A program made the translations under genes and the position numbers. From Larix sibirica (taxonomy: Eukaryota; Streptophyta; Pinopsida; Pinales; Pinaceae), in assembly GCA_004151065.3 (NCBI GenBank), contig NWUY0300017837.1, positions 1-18,796 on the forward strand: 18,796 nt of DNA. The letters run 5' to 3'. The notes under the pieces are model-generated. The model worked only from the letters and a program-made list of their open reading frames with translations. It was not told the origin of the DNA and searched no databases. Of this stretch, positions 8,962 to 16,960 are shown one piece after another. Within the stretch, counting starts at the first letter, position 1; each line of letters opens with the position of its first letter.

Positions 8962-10240
8962 CTAATTTTTATCCCCTTTGAATACAACATCCTTCTTGAT
9001 CATATCCTGAAGGGGTTTTACTAATTCAACGAAACTAGGAATGAATCTCCTCAAAAAATTAATCTTCCTAAGGAAAGACTGCATGGATTTTTTGTTGCGT
9101 GGGAGTGGGGGCTGAGCTATAGTATATGTTCTCTCTGGTTCAATAATGATCTCAGATTTTGAAACTACGAACCCAAGAAATTTTGCTTCAGTCACAGTAA
9201 AAACTGTTTTTTAAAGATTTAGGGAAAGACCATATCGTTTGCATCAATCAGATATCTATCTAAGATTATGAATATGGTCTTGTTTGTTCCTTGAAAAAAC
9301 GGTTATGTCATCCAAGTAGACCACAACTAATTTTTTATTAACCCCCCCAAAGGCTATATCCATCACTCTTTGGAAGGTTGCACATGCATTTATTAGCCAG
9401 GACCCCACTTGCTACAACAAATCTCCTCAAGTGTATTTGTAAGTTTCTCTTGCTTTTCCAGTCAAGGATTTGCAAATCTTGATTAGTACTTAAAACTTGA
9501 ACTTGAAAACTTTTCATTACTTTCATTTGTGATTTAGGTTAAAGAATGTGCTTTCATGCAAACTTTGTAGCCCTTTCATTTTTTGTCCAGTGGAGACATC
9601 CATAAAGTAAATTCTTTGCTTCTGGCCAGTAGTGTTTGACTAATGATCGATCACTGCAACGTGTTTCCTTTTCCCATCGATTGGTCTTCATTAATAATAG
9701 GTCCCAGGTTGCAGGTTCCAAGCCCCTCATAAATTGAAATGGCATCTTGCAATAGGCATAATTCCCCCACTTTGTTATGAAGGTAGTCTTCAGTTGATCT
9801 TCGCAATATAGTAAAACTTTATTATACCCCGAAAACCCATCTAGCAGAGAGAACGTCTCATAACCTAAGACACATTCCAGCATTTGCTCCATTAGAGTAA
9901 CTGGATAGTTATCCTTTTTGGACCCTCTGTTCAAATTCTGGAAATCAACACATAGTCGAACATCTTCGTTCTTTTTCCTCACCGGGACAAGATTCGCAAT
10001 CCACTGAGTGTGTCTTACCAAGAAGATGATTTTCCCATCCAGTAATTTGTTTAGTTCTTTCTTTACCAAAGGCTCCATAATAGGGTGCATTTTTCACAAA
10101 TTTTGTTGGAAGGGTTTAACATACAGTTTCAATAGGATAATGTACTGCATGATTTTAAGATTAAATGTCTCTAGGTCATCGTACCTCCACATGAATACAT
10201 TCTTGTGTTCTTTAAATAGTCAAATAAAGGCGACCTTTCA
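8962..10240 (-). pseudogene. Reverse transcriptase of the minus-strand Ty3 element
   Basis: RNA- and DNA-dependent DNA polymerase of the retrotransposon. The lead-in segment (EHKNVFMWRYDDLETFNLK, about 10150-10230) is followed by KKELNKLLDGKIIF, then VRKKNEDVRLCVDFQNLNR, FSLLDGFSGYNKVLL (motif with a catalytic Asp), KTTFITKWGNYAYCKMPFQF, NACATFQRVMDIAFGG and the catalytic VVYLDDITVFS (YLDD codons at 9307-9318). The thumb and connection end with FLGFVVSKSE and KINFLRRFIPSFVELVKPLQ (8962-9195). All catalytic aspartates are still encoded. An insertion at about 9397-9730 splits the domain between MPFQF and NACATFQR. There are also stops between 9200 and 9300. Confidence 0.92.
9397..9730. mobile_element. 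~334-bp unidentified insertion in reverse transcriptase
   Basis: Reverse transcriptase sequence stops at MPFQF (9745-9731) and resumes at LINACATFQR (9396-9367), which are normally adjacent in this family. The frame before and after is the same once about 334 (or 337) bp are left out, so this looks like an insertion and not decay. The insert has no recognisable protein. An incidental 58-codon open stretch continues the upstream frame into it. A GGTTCCAAGCC word near 9713-9724 resembles a pol III B box, but its position does not suit a normal SINE. No clear target-site duplication is visible. Confidence 0.65.
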
Positions 10241-10619
10241 AATGTGAAGTACATTGAGTTCCCAGGATGATGTTTCGGGGGTTTGCTTTTGAGCCTATGT
10301 TAATAACTTCATACTGCATTGAGGAGATATTATTCTTACAATTAGTCACCCTCTTGAATTTATCCTGCAAGTCATAATACTTCTTCAATCTTACCATAGA
10401 CTTTGGGATAAAGTTTCCTAAGGTCTTTGATTGATTTTCAATGGATTATGATTCGTCCTTGAGAGACTCTTTGTGTTTTATTTCATCAATAGCCAAATCC
10501 TTGAAAATGTCATTGGAGGTGAGAAAATTTACAAGATGTTTGTCATCGTCGAATACTCTCCAATTGGTGACATTATCCGGTTTCAATGGCCTGAAAAAAA
10601 TTCGAACGTAAGAGTATTA

Positions 10620-11020
10620 GCTAAAAATCCTTTTGATGGAATATGCCTAGATACTACATTTGCTAATAAATCAGCATCGTAATTTTATATTCAAGGAATG
10701 GGAATAATATTAAAACATCAAAATAATTAAGGAGATCCCATACCTCGTGTTGGTAGTTTTTAAGGTGACTTGAAACAAAGTGGACGGACTTACATACATG
10801 TTTAACAATGGTATCCGAATCACTGAAAAACTTTAGGAACTGTGCCTGCATGTCCACCACCTTACTTAACCCTTGTATTAGGACTTCATAATCGACAATG
10901 TTATTTGTGCACTAAAATTCATTCTACAAGCTATTAAGGTTTTGTTTCGCTGCGGATATTTGAGAATGCATCCAGCACTAGCACCCTCCTTAGACTTGGA
11001 GCTATCGAAATGTAATGTCC
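10620..11020 (-). pseudogene. Additional RNase H-like domain between protease and reverse transcriptase
   Basis: Four RNase H signatures occur in order on the minus strand. They are LHFDSSKSKEGASAG (first Asp codon at 11006-11004), CTNNIVDYEVLIQGL (about 10868-10906, with Asp where the catalytic Glu is usual), FLKFFSDSDTIVK (about 10805-10832) and NYDADLLANVVSRH (10684-10643, last catalytic Asp at 10672-10670). The spacing and the N-x-x-A-D-x-L-A ending are typical of the archaeal/bacterial-type RNase H fold, not the Ty3 RNase H further downstream. Two frameshifts and two stops break it. Plant Tat/Ogre elements are known to carry an extra archaeal-type RNase H, usually described after the Ty3 RNase H; here it precedes reverse transcriptase. 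Confidence 0.82.
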
Positions 11021-11027
11021 AAAAGTC

Positions 11028-11063
11028 AGTACCTATATCTACATTAGTATCTATATCTATGTT
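11028..11063 (-). repeat. 18-bp tandem repeat in the protease-RNase H linker
   Basis: Two 18-bp units (11028-11045 and 11046-11063; agtacctatatctacatt and a 3-mismatch copy) read on the minus strand as NIDIDT and NVDIGT. They lie just upstream of the RNase H-like domain and in its frame (…GLWDTNIDIDTNVDIGTDFW). Confidence 0.8.
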
Positions 11064-11295
11064 AGTATCCCATAATCCTACTATATTACAGTTGGGCTCA
11101 ATAATATGAGTGCATTAAAGGAGTTCAAATTGATTTTTAGAATCCGCATGAGGTGACATGTTAACAACAAATTTTCCAAAGCAAGTGTCCAAGCAGTAGT
11201 TACCTAGGATGGAATTAGTCCACAGGTTTGCTTGGCTCATTTAGGTCAGTGACATTATGTTTCACGTACCTCTCTCAATCAACCTTAATTTTGTT

Positions 11296-11688
11296 TTATT
11301 GGCCATTGTATGGAAACCATAGAGGGGACAAATCGGTGGCAACATATTCCTCTAATTTCTCAAACCAGTCCCTACTGAGCAACAACTTGTATGCCTCTGG
11401 AATGTCTACCACATTGATGTCAATTACCTGATGTACCTTGGGATTAACATTCAGTCTTTTTAAAACATTTTTAATCTCCATAAGGACTTTGACGTTCGAA
11501 CTGTCTAATTGGATTATTTGTGTGTCACACTTCTTTGGTTCAACGTTCAACTTTTTCCACACAAAATATCGCATAACATTGGATGAGGCCCCTGAATCGA
11601 CCATGTAGTCATGTACATTTCTGTTGAAAATCTCAAAGGTCATAAGGAAGGGAGGAGTGTTAGAGTTGGACCTTTCCTCGATTAACAA
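11296..11688 (-). pseudogene. Aspartic protease of the minus-strand Ty3 element
   Basis: Retropepsin that would cut the Gag-Pol polyprotein. The 130-codon open stretch contains the active-site segment HDYMVDSGASSNVM (about 11573-11610), with DSG intact. It then has VWKKLNVEPKK, IIQLDSSNVKVLMEIKNV, INVVDIPEAYKLLLSRDWF (the conserved segment around a second structural motif) and DLSPLWFPYNGQ at the end. A frameshift separates it from the upstream gag frame (between 11786 and 11688). The linker to the next domain continues in another frame (SILGNYCLDTCFGKFVVNMS, about 11155-11215). Confidence 0.88.
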
Positions 11689-11785
11689 CGCATTAACAAC
11701 ATATTATTTCCTTTTGCTTGGTTTATTAGAATCTACATTTTGTCTAGATTTTGTCGAATTTCTATTTTCCCAAGCAGTACTGCTT

Positions 11786-13710
11786 TTATCTTTTTAGAAG
11801 ATTTTTAATTATGTTTCCTTGAATTTGAGGTAATTTCAACAACTCGTATAGACAAATGTTTGCCCTTGTTTTCTTCATATCCTCGATAAAGTCATATTCA
11901 AGACTGGGGTAATATGGAGAGATTAAGGTAAATTTGGTGGCAATTGATTTTTTCTTCACAAGGTCAGTAGTGGATGGAGAGTTCAAAGTTCTGGGTGAGC
12001 TTTTACTCCTAATATTGTACGCATTTTGTGCCATGTGAATCTTCTCTTGATCATCATCCTCATTATCTTCTTCTATGTTGCAAGAAATGTCCCAAAAGTG
12101 ATTGATGGCTCATTAATAAGGTGTTTCTTCATCTTCATATAGTTCGTCACCCTTTTCCCTATATTCTTCCTCTTCCTCAATGTGCCTTCCTAGGGAGTGT
12201 TCAAATCCTAGTATGAGATCATTGAACACATTGAGGAAGTCTTCCTTATTGATTCCATTGGTAGGTGGTGTCGTTTTACTGTTTTGGGGGGAATTCTTCA
12301 AGTAATTTTTGGTTGAAGGACCTTCACTTGATCCTCTTTTAAGGTTGATTATTCCATTTCACAGATTTTTGACAATTCTTTGCTAGTTTTCCATGTCCAT
12401 GGAATCTTTCTCCTTTTTGAAAGGGGTTTTAAGCTAAAGAGTTTTCTTTTTATTTAATGAGGTTATGATTTTCCTCATTGCTTGGATTTCTCTTTAGACT
12501 CGCGATGTCCTTCTCAATTTTAATTACTTCTTAAAGTTTTCCTCAAATGTAGTTTTATGTGCTCTCTTAACAAACATAGCTACTGACACTAATAGGGAAA
12601 ATGTATAAAAATCGATGGTTGCATCCTCCACATGTTTAGAGGTATTCTATATCTTATTTATCAAAGATAAAAATCTTTGATTAAAGTATTTAATTTTTTC
12701 TTTGGCATCCATGTTAATCCTAGATAACTCTAAAACTAAAACCATCGGGATTTTATCATCACCAATTTTTTTTGTGAAGGTAGAATCAAAATATGACCAA
12801 TTACCGATTGATCCTTGTCTAAGTGAGAAGTACCATGTAGAGGCTTTCCCTTTAAATGTATAATGAAATAATTTACAAACTATGTCTTCATGTTCCACAT
12901 TCATGAGTCGAACGTCTAACATGAACTTCTTGATATGGTCCTTGGAATAATATTTCTTATTAGGATCAAACTTGGGATTACGAAATTTCTCCGGATGTTT
13001 AGACAAAGGATGTACATCCACAAGAACCGCGAGAACATCCTAGGCTAGCCAAGGTCCCTTGGCATTGGCTTTTACATTAGCGTTGACATTGGCCATGGCT
13101 CTTAGTGGAGAATTTGGTTGGTTTTGTGGAGGATTATTATCATAGGATTCTTACGAGGAGTGTCCTTCCAAGGTTTCTTATCTTGAAGAGTTTTCTTGTG
13201 AATAGTATCGCAGAGTATGGGGAGGAGAATCAGGGGGTGACAAAGTCTCACTGGCACCTCGGTGCAACCGAAATTCCGCTATGACTTCCAAAGGGTTTTA
13301 TATGATTGAAACAAGATGATCAAGAGTTATGATGGTTAGTGCACTAGTGTCAATAATTAAATTAGATCGATGTGGTTTAGGCTTCTCGGGTAGAGGATAC
13401 ATGATAGGTGAGAGTCCTAGCTCTCTACTCAATGCTTGAGTTACAACAAGGCTCAAGTTACAACCCAATATGTCTGAAATATTTGTGGTATTCCAGGGGA
13501 TCCCAACCAAGGTGATGCAGGTGTTGTTAGGTTGCACTAGGATGTGCTTTTCCAATTCAAAAATTGAATGGGATTTTGTATAGATGTTGTTTGAGGGTTA
13601 AATATTGTTTCGGATTGAGAGATTTTGGGGTTAGAGTGCTGAGTGGGGGTTCTTTGAGGAGTATTATTTGAATGGATGTTTTCAGGATTGATAGTTTCAT
13701 TATTAGCCAT
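11786..13710 (-). pseudogene. Gag and gag-protease linker of the minus-strand Ty3 element
   Basis: Capsid polyprotein of the retrotransposon. The likely start is ATG at 13710 (MANNETINPENIHSNNTPQR), 11 nt downstream of the primer-binding site, with a frameshift near 13560. From about 13555 to 11786 one frame carries all recognisable gag sequence: GIPWNTTNISDILG, a Pro/Asn-rich stretch (NNPPQNQPNSPLRAMANVNA), and the capsid domain with HPEKFRNPKFDPNKKYYSKD, LFHYTFKGKASTWYFSL and LELSRINMDAKEKIKYFNQR. A charged linker (IEEEEEYREKGDELYEDEE) and LEYDFIEDMKKTRANICLYE follow before protease. About a dozen in-frame stops are present. No CCHC zinc knuckle is visible. Confidence 0.82.
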
Positions 13711-13720
13711 TCATTTTACA

Positions 13721-13740
13721 GGCCCCCGTTCTAGCGCCAA
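13721..13740 (-). promoter_or_regulatory. Primer-binding site of the minus-strand Ty3 element
   Basis: On the minus strand the sequence TTGGCGCTAGAACGGGGGCC lies two bases inside a likely LTR end (…CATCAACA, ending at 13744). It starts with the TGGCGC expected opposite a tRNA 3' …GCGCCA end, and gag begins 11 nt further on. The exact tRNA is not determined; the pattern is of the TGGCGC type seen in several plant non-chromodomain Ty3 elements and is not the initiator-Met type. Confidence 0.7.
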
Positions 13741-13743
13741 TTA

Positions 13744-14580
13744 TGTTGATGATCTAAATTGACCCAACTAAATATTAAAGTAGAAGTGCACAATTGCAAG
13801 TCCTAATTATACTCGGTCATGCTTGGTATGACACCCTCAGACCAGTATGTGGACCCGATTTCCACTAAGTTTTTTTTAAATTTTTTTCTCATTAAGACCT
13901 AAAAAATTATGCTAAGATTTAATAATGGCTTGCTAATCTACTCTAAAGAAATCAAATACTAATCTTAATTAAAATCAACCAAATATTGTTATATCCTAGA
14001 CGTATCCTGATTAGGAGCTAAAACTAAAAGTGATTGGATACAAAGCATACAAATGATGTTAGAAACGCAAGAATAAATTATTACTATTTTAAAACATGTT
14101 AATTCATTTATGCAATGGATATGTAAATAGATAATTATTACGAACCCTATAACATAAGCTTTGCGTCTAATTGCAGTCATTGAACCATAAATTGACTGCA
14201 ATAACAAACAAAGAAATAATTCTATTGTATTATACTTACATCCAATCAATAATCATTCACTGGAAATGAAACAAAAATATCACGTAAACAATGTAATCTT
14301 CAAGAATTGCAGGTCTCTCGATCCCCCGTTACTTTAGAATAATAACATTACAAAAAGTTCTTCCCGTAGCCCAAAAGCCCCGTTTTCTTTTGGAAAACCT
14401 TCGTTTTAACACAAAACAAAAGGAAGTTCCGGTAACTAACATGAATTAATCAGTTACAATAGTTTTAAAGCGGGATTTACACAAAAACAAACTCTTTAAT
14501 GTAATTTATTTTTATATGATGACCACATATGATGAGCCTCAATGATCTAAGAAACACTCTCATATTTCATCCTTTTAATT
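13744..14580 (-). repeat. Inner (R-U5) end of the 5' LTR of the minus-strand Ty3 element
   Basis: The sequence directly upstream of the primer-binding site must be LTR. It begins (plus strand) TGTTGATGATCTAAATTGAC at 13744, is AT-rich and has no gene; the 86-codon minus frame at 13989-14249 looks incidental. I found no second copy of this segment in the window. The other LTR is therefore deleted or ends beyond position 1. The outer LTR boundary is not recognisable and may lie beyond the coding relics to the right. Confidence 0.55.
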
Positions 14581-14612
14581 TTTAATTCACCATCATAGAT
14601 GGTCTGAAATAT

Positions 14613-15341
14613 TTATCTTTTCATATCCTTATGTAGCCTTTGAATATAGGCATTGGATAATGCTTCCAGTTTAACTAGCACTATAAGGAATTTGTTCAAG
14701 ACCTCTTCATTTACCCCAGACAATACTTGGATATTTTCTTTGCCTTCATCTTGGGTTTGATGAACTTCAGATATCTGCAATTGACTTGGCACAACCTGAC
14801 TTAACTCATCCATCTCATCCATACCAAATTTATCGAGGATATCAATGACGAAATTCCATAATCTCAAGTATGCTCTATTTGCAGTTTGAAAATTTTCCTC
14901 GATATCATCACAATCTAATTTCCTTGAACTTAACAAGACTTGAGCTTTACTTTTATCCCTTTGAGTGAACCTCAGAAGCATCCCAAGAGCCATTTGGTAC
15001 TGTTTTTTCTAATCAAGTATTTCTTCAAACATATTTTGCACCTTATTCCTTTCGTTGACTAGTTCCTCAACTTGGCCAAATAACCTAGTTAGACCATCAT
15101 AACACTGTTGTTGAATAAGGTTGTCATTGCTGTCAAAATCCAAGCACAAGTTTATATAACTCCAAAATGGTCCCCTTATAATGTAATTATTAAGCATGAA
15201 TCTCATGTGATGAGATACCATGTGGTTGTATCCACATCCCCATTTTGATTTATACACAAATGGTGTCTTAAAGAAGAATCCCCTAAAATAGTAAAAACAC
15301 CCCTCTACAAAAGTCTTAAAAATAAAAGCTTAAAGTACCCT
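14613..15341 (-). pseudogene. C-terminal relic of the unrecognised repeat-family protein
   Basis: One minus-strand frame runs from about 15341 to a stop at 14613, with a single internal TAG at 15009-15011. It reads KTPFVYKSKWGCGYNHMVSH, then RGPFWSYINLCLDFDSND, then LIQQQCYDGLTRLFGQVEE and ERNKVQNMFEEILD. After the stop come QMALGMLLRFTQRDKSKAQV and DILDKFGMDEMDELSQVVP, ending in YIQRLHKDMKR. The CYDGLT…ERNKV stretch (15110-15040) matches copy 1 at 115-45, which has NQLEEVQ in front instead of NDNLIQQ. The segment before CYDGLT therefore differs between copies. The C-terminal part beyond ERNKV is seen only here. It lies directly upstream of the Ty3 LTR end and in the same orientation. Function unknown. 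Confidence 0.65.
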
Positions 15342-15441
15342 TAAAATGCATGGACGATGCCCTCGGAAGGAGTAGAGACACCCCTTAAAAAGGGGGTAAA
15401 ACAACTCCAAGAAAAACCTTTTAAAAAGTTGATCACATATA
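15342..15441. other. Short spacer before the Copia-type LTR
   Basis: AT-rich sequence with no gene. It contains a small near-palindrome, cccttaaaaaggggg, at about 15384-15398. Confidence 0.3.
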
Positions 15442-15503
15442 TGTTAGGTCCACCCTATTAAATAATTAAAGAAAACTACTTTATGAAATATGTTAGGTCC
15501 GCC
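15442..15503 (+). repeat. Repeated tgttaggtccrccc motif
   Basis: The sequence atatgttaggtcc followed by accc or gccc occurs at about 15439 and 15488, 49 bp apart, with a weaker third copy (atatgttggcc) at 15549. It lies upstream of the TATA-like box and may be part of the LTR promoter region. Confidence 0.6.
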
Positions 15504-15560
15504 CCAAGTAAACCCTTTTATGATAAATTTATTTATTTGTTAACATGATATGTTGGCCTA

Positions 15561-15570
15561 CTATAAATAC
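15561..15570 (+). promoter_or_regulatory. TATA-like box of the Copia-type LTR
   Basis: ctataaatac on the plus strand, in the left part of the LTR. This is the likely core promoter if the LTR is in plus orientation. Transcription is not shown by the sequence. Confidence 0.4.
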
Positions 15571-15825
15571 GTGTTAAATCTTTTCACTTTAAGAGGTTAA
15601 GAAAAGTATGACATCATCCATCTTTTGTCTTATGCGAAAGTTTAAGGGATAAGCTAAGTAAAGTTCATGAGGTAAAAAAAGGTAAAGAAGTTTTGGTGTA
15701 TGCCTTTAATGACCATGCTCTTATTTGTGGAAGTGCATCTCTCAAGGTGAGTTAAGTGAAGTTTTGTCCTTTTATGGTGATGGAAGTTTATCTCTCATGC
15801 TTTAAGAGCTAAGCAAAGTTTGTAA

Positions 15826-15955
15826 GGTATGTGAGGTATGGTCTCTTTCATATTATTTAAGGTTTAGCATAAGGGTATGTAAGGTATAGTCTCTTTCATA
15901 TGCTTTAAAGTTTGGTATAAAGACATAAAGGTATGTAAGGTCTCTCTATGAGTAT
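15826..15955 (+). repeat. Imperfect repeat of a ~50-bp ggtatgtaaggta…ctctttcata unit
   Basis: Units start at about 15826, 15874 and 15930. The first two share ggtatgt.aggtat.gtctctttcatat followed by tta.ggttt…; the third is shortened. They lie inside the LTR. Confidence 0.65.
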
Positions 15956-15983
15956 GTCTGGCAATAAATATATGGATTAAGGT

Positions 15984-16262
15984 TTTTCAATGGTGATATT
16001 TTTGGTATAGATCATGATTATATTGGCACAAATTATGATGATGATTTTGGTATAGATCGTGGTGATATTGACATAGATTATAGTGATGATCTTGGTATAG
16101 ATCATAGTGATATTAATTATAGTGATGATCTGGGTATAGATCATGGTGATATTGGCATAGATTATGGTGATGATATTGGCATCGACTATGGTTTTGTTAT
16201 TGCCACAAATTATTGTGACGTTGTTGGTATGGACTACGGTGATGTTATTGTCTTGTACTAGG
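15984..16262 (+). repeat. Minisatellite with an open Asp-rich frame
   Basis: Variants of the words ggtatagatcatggtgatatt and agtgatgatcttggtatagat are repeated about eight times, with unit lengths that are multiples of three. As a result one plus-strand frame stays open from about 15967 to the TAG at 16260. It reads as repeats around GIDHGD, GIDYGDD and YSDDLGID. There is no ATG at its start and no partner sequence elsewhere in the window, so I treat it as a repeat inside the LTR and not as a gene. Confidence 0.75.
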
Positions 16263-16426
16263 ATTCCATTCTTGGAATGACCCATGGTTTGAAGATGATG
16301 ACGATGTTAAGAGGTTGAAGAAGCAAACAAATCAAGTCCATGGATGACTATTTCTAAGGTTAGTTGCAGACTTGAAGGGAATATTGCTGAAGGTTTTGAT
16401 TGGATATCTGGAAGACAGATTTGAGG

Positions 16427-16594
16427 CATGTACAGGTTGACAAAGACAATGATACATGTATAGGTTGACAGAGACATTGATATAGGTAAAGGTTGGTAGG
16501 GACAGTGATACATGTATAGGTTGATAGAGACAATGATACAGGTAAATGTTGACAGAGACAGTGATACATGTACAGATTGATAGAGATAATGATG
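16427..16594 (+). repeat. 28-bp minisatellite, six tandem units
   Basis: Six consecutive 28-bp units start at 16427, 16455, 16483, 16511, 16539 and 16567, with consensus near catgtataggttgacagaga followed by cantgata. Units alternate somewhat between catgtaya.. and taggtaaa/caggtaaa starts, hinting at a 56-bp higher-order period. Because 28 is not a multiple of three, all three minus-strand frames appear as similar repetitive chance frames. Confidence 0.9.
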
Positions 16595-16726
16595 GAAGAG
16601 GGACACAGAGACAGAGACAAGTTGACATTCTTATTCATATTAGGGTGGCAGGATGAGGCAATGATAGGAGATCGAAGTCTCCTTCATGTCCATGCCTGAA
16701 AAGTGTGATTTGGTGCTCATAGAGGT

Positions 16727-16792
16727 GGTTGGTGCCTCCTTTTAGTTGGTGCAAGAGAAATCAAGGGGTTGGTGCCTCCTTCCAGTTGGTGN
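16727..16792 (+). repeat. 26-bp direct repeat ggttggtgcctcctt…agttggtg
   Basis: Near-identical 26-bp units at 16727-16752 and 16767-16792 are separated by 14 bp. The second ends at the ambiguous base N (16792). They lie just upstream of the U5-like gggtttccacgtaaaat stretch of the LTR. Confidence 0.85.
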
Positions 16793-16960
16793 CATTTGGG
16801 TTTCCACGTAAAATCTCTTATGCACTCTGCATGATTTTATGTGATGATGAATGGAATTGTTAATGGTTAATGCTATATGACGTGGTTAATGTTTGAAATG
16901 GTAAAAAGTGCTCAATATTGATTCACCCCCCCTCTCAATATTAATGAATATTCCAACAAT

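Larger units (their letters stand above)
7145..13743 (-). mobile_element. Degenerate Ty3/gypsy retrotransposon with two RNase H domains
   Basis: On the minus strand the domain order is primer-binding site (13740-13721), gag (from 13710), protease (11688-11296), an extra RNase H (about 11020-10620), reverse transcriptase (about 10240-8962, with a ~334-bp insert), the usual Ty3 RNase H (about 8950-8411), and integrase to about 7145. Integrase after RNase H makes this Ty3/gypsy rather than Copia. The relatedness of the motifs and the second RNase H suggest the non-chromodomain side, Tat-like, but I cannot place it firmly. At least seven frame changes and many stops show it is old and inactive. 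The internal region is about 6.6 kb. Its LTRs are only partly defined. Confidence 0.9.
15442..16958 (+). mobile_element. Copia-type LTR, probably solo or truncated, with internal minisatellites
   Basis: The right end is distinctive: gggtttccacgtaaaatctc (about 16799-16818), then gattcaccccccctctcaat (about 16919-16938), then ttccaaca at 16951-16958. These are characteristic of the R-U5 end of plant Copia LTRs. No primer-binding site follows, and the sequence returns at once to the copy-2 repeat, so no internal region is attached. The left end is unclear. TGTTRG starts occur at 15442, 15491 and 15551. TGTTGG at 15551 best mirrors the CCAACA end, but it places a TATA-like ctataaatac (15561-15570) almost at the terminus. 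No matching 5-bp target duplication was found for any choice. Confidence 0.65.

Noticed and set aside
9713-9724. GGTTCCAAGCC considered as the B box of a tRNA-derived SINE
   Set aside because: The word sits at the wrong end of the insert for its orientation, no A box is seen at the right distance, and no poly-A tail or target duplication is visible.
10008-10682. Plus-strand frames at 10008-10247 and 10473-10682
   Set aside because: They are antisense to the reverse transcriptase lead-in and the extra RNase H region, whose motifs read on the minus strand.
15977-16285. A 102-codon minus-strand frame rich in Ile and Thr
   Set aside because: It is antisense of the Asp-rich minisatellite and arises from repeat unit lengths in multiples of three.
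16427-16594. Regular 28-bp repeats considered as a CRISPR array
   Set aside because: The units are directly adjacent with no unique spacers, and the context is a plant LTR.
16307-16638. Three overlapping minus-strand frames of 92-99 codons rich in Ser, Leu, Tyr and Cys
   Set aside because: All three come from the 28-bp minisatellite. Because 28 is not a multiple of three, each frame cycles through the same repeat.
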